Assembly (NCBI GenBank): GCA_035308025.1
Contig: DATGHL010000017.1
Span: forward strand, 1-64,000
Reading direction: 5' to 3'
DNA: 64,000 nucleotides
Source of the DNA: Candidatus Binataceae bacterium
Lineage (GTDB): Bacteria; Desulfobacterota; Binatia; Binatales; Binataceae
How positions within the stretch are numbered: position 1 is the stretch's first letter; each line of letters starts with the position of its first letter. A model generated the notes under the pieces. That model did not search any database. It was not told the DNA's origin and saw only the letters and a program-made list of their open reading frames with translations. Position numbers and translations under genes: made by a program. Of the stretch, positions 42,171-49,990 are shown one piece after another.

Positions 42171-43058
42171 TTACGCCAGCCGCGCCGCCGGCTCGACCCA
42201 TTCACGGCCAAGCTTTTCCAGGATCGGCGGCAACTCGGCGTCGTTTTCGGGTGGCGGACAGAGCAGCACAATTTCGCTTACCCCAGCCTCGTGGTAACCG
42301 GCCAGGTCCTCGCGCGTGACCGGTTGCAAATAGGGCGAGACGATCAGCTCGACGCTGTGCGGATCGCGATTACGCTCGCGCAGGAGTTCCTTCAAGCGGG
42401 CGATTTTCGCCGCTGCCTGTTCGGGATTGAGATTGAAGCCGAACCATCCGGTGCCGTAGTCGGCGACGCGGCGCAACGCCGGACCGCTCTCGCCGCCGAA
42501 GATGATCGGAATGTTCGCCCCTTGGGCCGGCTTCGGAAAACTCCGCGCATCTTTGAAATTCACGAATTCGCCGCTGAAGCTGGCCTTTTCTTCGCCCCAC
42601 AGCTTGCGCATTACGTCGATATACTCGCGGGTCCGCTGCGCGCGCCGCTCGAAGGGGATCCCCAGGGCCGCGAACTCTTCCGACGACCAGCCGACGCCAA
42701 CCCCCAAGGCGAAGCGGCCACCACTCAAGTAATCGAGGCTGGCGACGACCTTGGCGAGGATCAGCGGATTATGCTCGGGCACCAGGCAGATCCCGGTGGC
42801 GAGCCGGATACGCTGCGTAAGCGCCGCGACGTAGGTCAAGCCGATGAAGGGATCCGTCCAATCGACTGTGCTGGGAGCGCCGAAAGCGCCGTCGTCGGAA
42901 TAGGGGTATTTCGTCTCAGTATATTTGTCGAAGAGTACTACGTGCTCGGCGGACCAGAGCGTACCGAAGCCCAGGCGCTCGCAAGTTTCGCCGAGCATAC
43001 GCAGCGTCGCCGGGCGCGCGGCTCGGCCAATCCCAACAGTTAGCAATCCTATTTTCAT
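42171..43058 (-). CDS. LLM-class, probably F420-dependent oxidoreductase, paralogue (295 aa)
   Basis: Same family as its neighbour: LGFGTLWSAEHVVLFDKYTE, RIRLATGICLVPEHNPLILA and GRFALGVGVGWSSEEFAALG are nearly identical. It differs in the loop after Tyr (TKYPYSDDGAFGAPS) and in the C-terminus, so the substrate may differ. Upstream member of a two-gene transcript, 33 bases before the second. F420 use is inferred from family. Confidence 0.8.
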   Translation of the reverse strand: MKIGLLTVGIGRAARPATLRMLGETCERLGFGTLWSAEHVVLFDKYTETKYPYSDDGAFGAPSTVDWTDPFIGLTYVAALTQRIRLATGICLVPEHNPLILAKVVASLDYLSGGRFALGVGVGWSSEEFAALGIPFERRAQRTREYIDVMRKLWGEEKASFSGEFVNFKDARSFPKPAQGANIPIIFGGESGPALRRVADYGTGWFGFNLNPEQAAAKIARLKELLRERNRDPHSVELIVSPYLQPVTREDLAGYHEAGVSEIVLLCPPPENDAELPPILEKLGREWVEPAARLA

Positions 43059-43147
43059 CGTGATTACCTAGTCCAGTTAGTCAGTCCGCGAATCTATTGT
43101 TTATTCGTCGTCTCGATGTCAGCGCATTCGGCGGTTCACACTCCACT

Positions 43148-43214
43148 AATCAAGAATCTTGACGCAGCTCGCAGACTCGCCTGCTCGCTCCGCGCGGCGG
43201 CCGCGCTCCGCTAG
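43148..43214 (-). repeat. Interspersed 69-bp repeat, copy 1
   Basis: Reverse complement of the repeat at 63450-63518 with about three mismatches, including the invariant stretch GGCGAGTCTGCGAGCTGCGT. Its outer CTAG end supplies the TAG stop codon of the methyltransferase gene at 43211-43213. The interval 43059-43147 shows no gene. Confidence 0.7.
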
Positions 43215-44017
43215 CGCGGTTTGACGAATTTGAGCATAAAGCGGTCCTGCTGATGATTCATCTTCCAGAACGGCAGGGTGCGGTTATCCTTGGGGTTGCG
43301 GAAAATGTCGGAATCGGCCGCCAGCCGAAAGCCCGCGTCGCTGATCTCTTTGATCTCGAACTGCTCGTCGATGCGATGAAGAGTGCCGGCGTCCCGCGCG
43401 CCCGATCCCGGCTGCGCGCTGTTATCCACGATCGCATAAACCCCGCCGGGCTTGAGCGCCTTGAACACTGCCTCGTTGATGTTCGTACGATCAAATTTCC
43501 GGTCCACCATGTCGTGATAGTTGAGATTAACGATCACCAGATCGAGCGTACCGGGCGACGCCGGCAGAAATGCGGGATCATCGAAGGCTCTCGGTACCTC
43601 GATTAGATTCGCCATGCCGGGTTCTTTCATTCGCGCTTCCCAGGCTTTTTCGGCGTCCTTGAATTTGGCGCCGAAGGCCGGGTTCTGTGAATAGACCCGC
43701 CCCGCCGGGCCGACGATGCGCGCCAGCAACTCCGTCGTATAGCCGCTGGCGGCCCACAGGTCCGCCACATGCATCCCCGGCTTGACTCCGAAGAAGGCCA
43801 TCACCTGCGCCGGCTGCCGCGACGCATCGCGCTCCTTATCGGCCGCGGGCCGATCCGGTGAGCTCACCGCGGCGGTGATATATGCGGGAATGTCGGCTGG
43901 CGCGAGCGCGTGCTCGTGGACGACTTTGTCCGCAATCGCGAGGTGCGGCGCGCTCAGAAAAAACAGGCTCACGCCGACAATCAGGCCGGCAATCAAAACC
44001 ATCCTCAAATCTTTCAT
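43211..44017 (-). CDS. Exported SAM-methyltransferase-like protein (268 aa)
   Basis: Class I methyltransferase fold related to COG4798-type predicted methyltransferases: GVKPGMHVADLWAASGYTTE corresponds to the SAM-binding region, followed by LDLVIVNLNYHDMVDRKFD and KALKPGGVYAIVDNSAQPG. The expected Gly-rich loop (normally D-x-G-x-G-x-(Y/G)) is altered to DLWAASGY. A clear signal peptide (MVLIAGLIVGVSLFFLSAPH) suggests export, where SAM is not available, so it may be catalytically silent or take another ligand. Stop codon is provided by an interspersed repeat. Confidence 0.7.
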   Translation of the reverse strand: MKDLRMVLIAGLIVGVSLFFLSAPHLAIADKVVHEHALAPADIPAYITAAVSSPDRPAADKERDASRQPAQVMAFFGVKPGMHVADLWAASGYTTELLARIVGPAGRVYSQNPAFGAKFKDAEKAWEARMKEPGMANLIEVPRAFDDPAFLPASPGTLDLVIVNLNYHDMVDRKFDRTNINEAVFKALKPGGVYAIVDNSAQPGSGARDAGTLHRIDEQFEIKEISDAGFRLAADSDIFRNPKDNRTLPFWKMNHQQDRFMLKFVKPR

Positions 44018-44042
44018 GCAATCTCCGGGTGGCGCAGCGGCG

Positions 44043-44828
44043 CTAATTCTTGGCCGCTTGTGCGCGGCCCCGCTGCATCACCGATTCACGAGCGCCGCCG
44101 AGCTCGCCGAGATCAGCGGCGCGGTTGAAAGCGCTGAAAGCCTCCTGCTCGATCTGCAGAGCCTCCTGCAGCGAAGTGCGGGTCGTGCGCTCGTAGAGCT
44201 GTTTCATCTGGCGAACGATTTTCTGATTCGCGCCGGCGATTTGCCTCGCGAGCTCGCGCGCCGTCGCCATCAGCTCGTTCGCCCGAACCACGTGGTTAAC
44301 CAAGCCCATCCGCTCCGCTTCGCGCGCCGACAGATAGTTGCCGGTCAGCGACAGCTCTTTCGCCTTGCGAATTCCGACCGCGCGCGGCAGCCGCGCCGAC
44401 ATCCCGCCCCCCGGCATCACGCCGACCCGCGCGTGGGTATCGGCGAACTGCGCCGTCTCAGCCGCGACGATCAGATCGCAGGCCAGCGCGAGCTCGAAGC
44501 CCCCGGTGATCGAGAAGCCATTGACCGCGGCGATTACCGGAACTTCCATGTCGTCGATCACGGAGATAAAGCTGACTTTGCCCTCGTCGCGGATGCCGCC
44601 CTGCGAGGTGCCGAGCTCGCGCAGATCAAGCCCGACGCAGAAGGCGCGGCCCGCCCCGGTGATGATCACGACGCGGACCTCGGGATCGCTGCGCAGCTCC
44701 TGCATCGCCTGGCAGAAGGCTTTGCGCATTTCGCGGTTCAGGGCGTTGAGCTTCTCCGGGCGGTTGAGGGTGACGGTGGCGATGCCATCCTGCTTATCAA
44801 TCAGAACTACGACTTCGGCGTTACTCAT
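44043..44828 (-). CDS. Enoyl-CoA hydratase/isomerase family protein (261 aa)
   Basis: Crotonase fold: NRPEKLNALNREMRKAFCQA, the oxyanion-hole motif GAGRAFCVGLDLRELG and AAVNGFSITGGFELALACDL, then ARVGVMPGGGMSARLPRAVG. The Glu positions of true hydratases (A-x-F-G-x-P-E) are replaced by GVMPGGG, so it may be an isomerase or another crotonase. Starts 12 bases after a good promoter -10 box (see 44829). No obvious beta-oxidation partners adjacent; the CoA-transferases are 20 kb away. Confidence 0.8.
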   Translation of the reverse strand: MSNAEVVVLIDKQDGIATVTLNRPEKLNALNREMRKAFCQAMQELRSDPEVRVVIITGAGRAFCVGLDLRELGTSQGGIRDEGKVSFISVIDDMEVPVIAAVNGFSITGGFELALACDLIVAAETAQFADTHARVGVMPGGGMSARLPRAVGIRKAKELSLTGNYLSAREAERMGLVNHVVRANELMATARELARQIAGANQKIVRQMKQLYERTTRTSLQEALQIEQEAFSAFNRAADLGELGGARESVMQRGRAQAAKN

Positions 44829-44871
44829 GGCCGAAGTCGTAACACAGCTATGGGAACTCTGGCAAAAGCGT
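44829..44871 (-). promoter_or_regulatory. Promoter with TTGCCA/TTACGA, first copy of a 43-bp duplication
   Basis: On the minus strand TTGCCA, 17 bases, then TTACGA lead into the enoyl-CoA hydratase start, leaving only about 8 bases between -10 box and ATG: a near-leaderless gene. The same 43 bp with two mismatches recurs at 45489-45531 in front of the lipoprotein gene. Confidence 0.5.
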
Positions 44872-44875
44872 TAGA

Positions 44876-45001
44876 GTGCGTCAGACGGAAGCGAACGATG
44901 CCGACGGCAAGCATTGCTTCGGCGGAATCCTAATCGTCGCGTTCGAAAATCCGATGGCGGCCGAAAAGGCTCTGCTAATACCATTCTCCCTTGATGCCTA
45001 G
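44876..45001 (+). pseudogene. Duplicated 5' fragment of hemD (41 codons)
   Basis: From GTG 44876 the plus strand reads GKHCFGGILIVAFENPMAAE, clearly related to the HemD start GRADFGGVTVVAFESRMAAE at 45657-45720. Homology stops after about 45 codons' worth of hemD, and the frame closes at 45001 within the 3' end of the lipoprotein gene. Together with the duplicated promoter it shows that the segment upstream of hemD was copied and the lipoprotein gene now lies between the copies. Confidence 0.55.
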
Positions 45002-45499
45002 TGGTTCCAGTGATTTTATGTCCGTGACCCGCACAGCCAGCCCAGAACCCTGAGGCGCAGACCATGCCCACCCCGCAGGTTGATGCCAGGTTTTCGTCTC
45101 AATGATCGCGTTCGCTCCTAATTCTCGTGCGCGGTCTGCCATCGCGACCAACGCTCCATCGGCCGACCCGTACCAGACCTTCCCTACATCAATAGTAGAA
45201 ACTTTAACAAAGGCCACGCTCGCGGGGAGTGACTGTTTCGTAACAAAGACCTTTTCCTGGCTGGGTGGGTAAGAGGTTTGGACGGGAGTCGAATCAGTCG
45301 TAGTTTTGAGAATAAACGGACTGTGGGCAGAACACCCCGCTAAGAAAAGGAACAGAAGTAGGAGATACCTGCGGCCTAGCGCGAGTGGAGCCTGTGCAGG
45401 CTGTATTCTGACTCGTCTTTCCGGGTTCAACGCCCCGGTTTCGATGCTGTCGTCGCGTTCAATGATGACTGCGGATTCGTTCATAACGGCCGAAGTCAT
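44975..45499 (-). CDS. Putative lipoprotein, orphan (~174 aa)
   Basis: A long start reads into a lipoprotein signal peptide RRYLLLLFLFLAGCSAHSPF (lipobox LAGC). The mature part has KVSTIDVGKVWYGSADGALV and MADRARELGANAIIETKTW, resembling small heavy-metal-binding/YbjQ-like folds found in other lipoproteins; family not certain. The most upstream ATG (45499) lies on the predicted -10 box, so the ATG at 45484 or a later one is likelier. It is divergent from hemDE and flanked by a duplicated promoter segment. Confidence 0.55.
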   Translation of the reverse strand: MTSAVMNESAVIIERDDSIETGALNPERRVRIQPAQAPLALGRRYLLLLFLFLAGCSAHSPFILKTTTDSTPVQTSYPPSQEKVFVTKQSLPASVAFVKVSTIDVGKVWYGSADGALVAMADRARELGANAIIETKTWHQPAGWAWSAPQGSGLAVRVTDIKSLEPLGIKGEWY

Positions 45500-45531
45500 A
45501 ACACAGCTACGGGAACTCTGGCAAAAGCGTC
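45489..45531 (-). promoter_or_regulatory. Promoter with TTGCCA/TTATGA, second copy of the 43-bp duplication
   Basis: On the minus strand TTGCCA, 17 bases, then TTATGA, upstream of the lipoprotein gene. 41 of 43 bases match 44829-44871. Together they are direct repeats flanking the lipoprotein gene. Confidence 0.5.
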
Positions 45532-45626
45532 CACATCAACCGCAGCGGAGTCGCGCCGGCCATAAGAACTTTCGCAACGGACTGATAGACTTATCGGAAG
45601 AGAAATCGGCGCGAACGAAAGAATTG

Positions 45627-47600
45627 ATGGATGCAAACGCATCGGCGGGTAACCGCGGGCGCGCCGACTTCGGCGGCGTGACGGTGGTCGCGTTCGAGAG
45701 CCGGATGGCGGCGGAGACCGCCCGGCTGATCGAACGCTTCGGCGGACGCGCCCTGATTGCGCCGGCGATGCGCGAAGCGCCGCTCGAGGAGAATCGCGCA
45801 GCGCTCGACTTCGCCGCGCATCTGCTCGCGGGTGAATACCCGGTCGTCGTCTTTCTGACCGGGGTCGGCGTGCGCGAACTGTTCCGCGCGATGGAGACGC
45901 GCCATCCGCGCGTCGAGCTGGTTGCCGCATTGTCGCGTACGCTGACGGTTGCACGCGGGCCCAAGCCGGTCGCCGCCCTGCGCGCCGTCGGGCTCGAACC
46001 CAGCCTCGCCGTCGCTGAGCCCAACACCTGGCGCGAGATTCTCGACGCGCTCGATTGCAATATCACGCTCGCAGGCCAACGCGTCGCGATCCAGGAATAC
46101 GGCATCACCAACCGCGACCTGATGGCCGGGCTCGAGGCGCGCAACGCCGAGGTCACTGCGGTCCCGGTCTACCGCTGGACCCTGCCGCTTGATCGCGCGC
46201 CTCTGCGCGAGGCGATCCGCGCGATTGTCGCGGGAGAAGCGGGCGTGGCGCTCTTCACCAGTTCGATTCAGATCACCAACTTGATGGGGTTGGCTGAGGC
46301 TGACGGGCTGAGCGAGCAACTGCGGCGCGGCCTGGCTGCGATCGTGGTCGCCTCGATCGGACCGATCTGCTCGGAGCAACTGCGCGCCTGCTCGATCACA
46401 GTTGATGTCGAGCCGAGCCACCCGAAGCTCGGTCATCTGGTGAAGGAAACCGCGGAGGCGATCGCCGGAATCCGCGCGGCCAAGCCTGGGGCGATCGGGT
46501 TAATCGAGCCTGTGCGTCGAGTGGATGAATCGTCGAATGAAATACCGCCCCCGGCGAGCGTGCGCGGCGCTTTGGCCGACAGCCCATTTATGCGCGCCTG
46601 CCGGCGCGAGGCGGCGCCCTATACGCCCATCTGGCTGATGCGCCAAGCCGGGCGTTACATGCCGGAATACCGGCGGGTGCGCGCCCAGAATACCTTTCTC
46701 GAAATGTGCCTGCGGCCGGAACTGGCGACAGAGGTGACCGTGACTGCGGCGCGGCGGCTCGGCGTCGATGCCGCGATCATCTTCGCCGATATTCTGCTGC
46801 CGCTGATTCCGATGCGCGTCGGGCTGAGTTACGAATCGGGTGATGGCCCGGTGATCGAGCGGCCGCTGCGAAGCCTCGAACAGCTCGAACAAATTCCGCC
46901 GGTAAATGCCGAGGAGTCGCTGGGCTTCGTCGGCGAAGCCATCCGCCTCGTCAAACGCGAGCTCGGCGAGAGTATGCCGCTAATTGGTTTCGCCGGCGCC
47001 CCCTTTACGCTCGCGTCGTACCTGATCGAGGGCGGCGCGTCGCGCCAGTATCAGGCGACGAAAACCCTGATGTATCGCGAGCCCGCGACGTGGCATCGCC
47101 TGATGAGCACGCTCGCCGGCGTCACCGTCGATTACCTGAAGATGCAGATCGCCGCCGGCGCCGACGCGATCCAGTTGTTCGATAGCTGGGTCGGCAGTCT
47201 CGGCCCCGACGATTACCGCCGCTTCGTCCTGCCGCATACCCATAGCGTGATCGCGGCGGTGCGCGGCTTGGTTCCGGTGATTCACTTCGGCACGATCACC
47301 GGAAATCTCCTTGAGCTGATGCGAGAGGCGGGCGGCAACGTGATCGGTCTCGATTGGCGCGTTGATCTCGACGAGGCCTGGCGTCGGCTCGGACCCGACG
47401 TCGCGGTTCAGGGCAATCTCGATCCGGTCGCATTGTTCGCGGAGCCTGCGGAGATTCGCCGGCGAGCGCAACTAATTCTCGATCAGGCGGCGAACCGCCC
47501 CGGCCACATCTTCAATCTCGGCCACGGGATCCTGCCCAAAACTCCGGTGGACAATGTGATCGCTCTGATCGACGCGGTGCATGATCTGAGTCGGAGATGA
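45627..47600 (+). CDS. HemD-HemE fusion: uroporphyrinogen-III synthase and decarboxylase (657 aa)
   Basis: Residues about 1-285 match uroporphyrinogen-III synthase (VAFESRMAAETARLIERFGG, VFLTGVGVRELF, VAIQEYGITNRDL, LFTSSIQITNL, IGPICSEQL). After a linker of some 25 residues, 312-657 match uroporphyrinogen decarboxylase with its hallmark RQAGRYMPEYR, FADILLPLIPMRVG, GFAGAPFTLASYLIEGG and GHGILPKTPVDNV. The two domains perform consecutive steps, hydroxymethylbilane to uroporphyrinogen III to coproporphyrinogen III. No stop or frame break lies between. Met 45627 is preferred; upstream codons of the open frame overlap the divergent promoter. First gene of the haem operon. Confidence 0.88.
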   Translation: MDANASAGNRGRADFGGVTVVAFESRMAAETARLIERFGGRALIAPAMREAPLEENRAALDFAAHLLAGEYPVVVFLTGVGVRELFRAMETRHPRVELVAALSRTLTVARGPKPVAALRAVGLEPSLAVAEPNTWREILDALDCNITLAGQRVAIQEYGITNRDLMAGLEARNAEVTAVPVYRWTLPLDRAPLREAIRAIVAGEAGVALFTSSIQITNLMGLAEADGLSEQLRRGLAAIVVASIGPICSEQLRACSITVDVEPSHPKLGHLVKETAEAIAGIRAAKPGAIGLIEPVRRVDESSNEIPPPASVRGALADSPFMRACRREAAPYTPIWLMRQAGRYMPEYRRVRAQNTFLEMCLRPELATEVTVTAARRLGVDAAIIFADILLPLIPMRVGLSYESGDGPVIERPLRSLEQLEQIPPVNAEESLGFVGEAIRLVKRELGESMPLIGFAGAPFTLASYLIEGGASRQYQATKTLMYREPATWHRLMSTLAGVTVDYLKMQIAAGADAIQLFDSWVGSLGPDDYRRFVLPHTHSVIAAVRGLVPVIHFGTITGNLLELMREAGGNVIGLDWRVDLDEAWRRLGPDVAVQGNLDPVALFAEPAEIRRRAQLILDQAANRPGHIFNLGHGILPKTPVDNVIALIDAVHDLSRR

Positions 47601-48544
47601 ATCATGACTCGGAGATGAATGAGGCATCCGCAACCGACGCTCTGTTATTGATCGGCTTCGGCGGCCCGGAGGGACCCGCGCAGGTTCGTCCGTTTCTTGA
47701 TCGCGTGCTGCAGGGGCGGCCGGTTCCGCGTGAGCGTTACGAGGAGGTCGCGCGCCACTACGAGGTCTTCGGCGGATATTCGCCCTACAACGATCTCACG
47801 CGGCGTCTTGCAGACGCGGTGCGCGAAGCGTTGCGGCGGCAAGCGAACGAAATTCCGATCGCGATCGGAATGCGAAACACCGAGCCTTATATGGTTGACG
47901 CGATCCGCGCGCTGATGGATCGCGGAGTGAAGCGGGCATGCGGTTTCATCCTTTCGGCCTTTCGATGCGACGCGAGCTGGGAACGCTATCAGCGCGAAAC
48001 CGCCGCGACTTGCGAGACACTCGGCGCCGCGGCCCCCACGATCGTCTATCCTACGCCCTGGCACACCCGTCCGCAGTTTATCGAAGCACTCGCTGATCGC
48101 CTGCGCGAAGCGCTGGCGGCGAGCGCTCCTCGCGAGCGTGACAACGCCGAGCTGATCTTCACCGCGCACAGTATCCCCTGTTTGATGGCGGCGGCATCCC
48201 CATACGTCGAACAACTGCGCGAGACCGCTGCGCTTGCCGCGGCCGCCGTCGGCATCGACCACTGGACACTGGCCTTTCAGAGCCGTAGTGGAGCCCCGCG
48301 CGATCCTTGGCTGGAGCCTGACGTGCGCGACGTCATCGTCGCCGACGCTCGGCCCAAAATCGTGATGCCGTTGGGCTTTCTCTCTGACCACGTTGAAGTG
48401 CTCTATGACCTCGATGTCGAAGCGGCTGACGCCGCGCGTGCTGCGGGCGTATCGATCCGACGTGCTGGGACCGTCGGTGACCATCCGGCCTTCGTCGATC
48501 TGACGGTGGAAATCACGCTCGAGTCTCTGGCCGGCGCGGGTTAG
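47597..48544 (+). CDS. hemH: HemH, ferrochelatase (315 aa)
   Basis: Ferrochelatase fold with LLIGFGGPEGPAQVRPFLDR, YSPYNDLTRRLADAV, and the active-site His in LIFTAHSIP followed by the Glu in WTLAFQSRSG...PLGFLSDHVEVLYDLDVEA. Inserts iron into the tetrapyrrole in the last steps of haem synthesis. The start overlaps the hemDE stop by ATGA. Sequence VEVLYDLD is typical of proto- and coproporphyrin ferrochelatases alike; since HemG is of the HemY type the exact route (protoporphyrin or coproporphyrin) is not decided here. Confidence 0.9.
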   Translation: MNHDSEMNEASATDALLLIGFGGPEGPAQVRPFLDRVLQGRPVPRERYEEVARHYEVFGGYSPYNDLTRRLADAVREALRRQANEIPIAIGMRNTEPYMVDAIRALMDRGVKRACGFILSAFRCDASWERYQRETAATCETLGAAAPTIVYPTPWHTRPQFIEALADRLREALAASAPRERDNAELIFTAHSIPCLMAAASPYVEQLRETAALAAAAVGIDHWTLAFQSRSGAPRDPWLEPDVRDVIVADARPKIVMPLGFLSDHVEVLYDLDVEAADAARAAGVSIRRAGTVGDHPAFVDLTVEITLESLAGAG

Positions 48545-48549
48545 CCTCG

Positions 48550-49989
48550 ATGGCGGCAGGTCAGTCTCGACGAATCGTCGTGATCGGCGGTGGGATCACC
48601 GGGCTGGCGGCAGCTTATCGATTGCGCGAGTTCGCCAGCGCATCTGAAGCGCCGGTCGAAGTCATCCTGCTTGAGGCCGGCAACCGCCTGGGTGGCGCAC
48701 TCGAAACGGTCTACTCCGATGGCTTCACCATCGAGACCGGGGCGGATTCATTCCTTTCGGAAAAACCGGCGGCGATGAATTTGGCTGAGCGGCTCGGCCT
48801 CACGCGCACGATGGTGCGGACGCAGGAACAGTTTCGCAAGACGCTGGTGGTGCGCAACGGCCGGCTGGTCGAGATTCCGGCGGGTTTCAGCCTGCTGGCG
48901 CCCACTTATTTCGCTCCGATCCTGCGCAGTCCGCTCTTCAGCCTCGGTGGTAAATTGCGCATGCTGCTCGAACCGCTCGTCCCGCGCCGGCGCGCGACCA
49001 CCGACGAAAGCCTCGGCGCCTTGGTGACGCGTCGGCTCGGCCGCCAGGTGCTCGAGCGCATCGCCCAGCCGCTCGCCGCCGGCATCTATACTGCCGACCC
49101 CGCACAACTCAGCGCCTCGGCGACGATGCCGCGATTCGTCGAAATGGAGCGGCGCTACGGCAGCCTGATCCTGGGTCTGCGCGCCGCAGCGCGCGGGCGC
49201 GAAGCGGAGAGCCGCAGGGTTAGCGGCGCGCGCTGGAGTCTCTTTGTCAGCTTCAGCCGCGGGATCGGTACGCTGGTCGAGGCGCTCGCCGCCAGCCTCG
49301 GCGACGTCGTCCTGCGCGGCCGCCGCGTCGTCGCGCTCGCGCGGAAGCCGTCCGATGGATGGAAGGTCCTGCTCGCCGGGGGTGCGGAAATCGATGCCGA
49401 CGCGATCATCTGCACTACGCCGGCTGCGTCCGCAGCGAAACTCGTGCGTTCGCATGACGCGGCCCTCAGCGCGCAACTCGATGAAATCCGCTACGCCTCT
49501 GCCGCAACCGTGAACCTCGCCTTTAACGCGAGCGATTTCGCCGCGCCACCGGCAGTCTTCGGCTTTGTCGTGCCCGCCGCTGAGCGGCGTAACATTATTG
49601 CGGGCAGCTTTTCGAGTCTCAAATTCGCCGGACGCGCACCCGCTGACAAGCTCCTCGCGCGAGTTTTCATCGGCGGCGCCTTCAACAGCGCCATCCTTGC
49701 GCGTGATGACGACGCGTTGATCGCAACTGCACGCGCCGAGTTTGAGTCTCTGCTCGGAGTAACCGCGACGCCGCTACTCGCGCACGTCAGGCGCTGGCCC
49801 GACTCGATGCCGCAATACGCGCTCGGTCATCTCGATCGCGTCCACTCGATTCGCGCCCGGGTTGCGCGGCTCTCCGGCCTGATCTTGGCCGGCGCCTATC
49901 TGGACGGCGTCGGCATCCCCGACTGCGTGCGTCAGGGCGAGGCGGCGGCGGAGATAGTGATTGGGTCTCTCGCCGATTCCGGAAAGTAG
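48550..49989 (+). CDS. hemG: HemG/HemY-type oxygen-dependent porphyrinogen oxidase (479 aa)
   Basis: FAD-binding amine-oxidase fold with the nucleotide motif VVIGGGITGLAAAYRLRE, then ETVYSDGFTIETGADSFLSE and the C-terminal FAD contact GLILAGAYLDGVGIPDCVRQ. Oxidises protoporphyrinogen IX (or coproporphyrinogen III) using oxygen, implying an aerobic lifestyle. Six bases after hemH and directly followed by dinB. Confidence 0.88.
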   Translation: MAAGQSRRIVVIGGGITGLAAAYRLREFASASEAPVEVILLEAGNRLGGALETVYSDGFTIETGADSFLSEKPAAMNLAERLGLTRTMVRTQEQFRKTLVVRNGRLVEIPAGFSLLAPTYFAPILRSPLFSLGGKLRMLLEPLVPRRRATTDESLGALVTRRLGRQVLERIAQPLAAGIYTADPAQLSASATMPRFVEMERRYGSLILGLRAAARGREAESRRVSGARWSLFVSFSRGIGTLVEALAASLGDVVLRGRRVVALARKPSDGWKVLLAGGAEIDADAIICTTPAASAAKLVRSHDAALSAQLDEIRYASAATVNLAFNASDFAAPPAVFGFVVPAAERRNIIAGSFSSLKFAGRAPADKLLARVFIGGAFNSAILARDDDALIATARAEFESLLGVTATPLLAHVRRWPDSMPQYALGHLDRVHSIRARVARLSGLILAGAYLDGVGIPDCVRQGEAAAEIVIGSLADSGK

Positions 49990-49990
49990 T

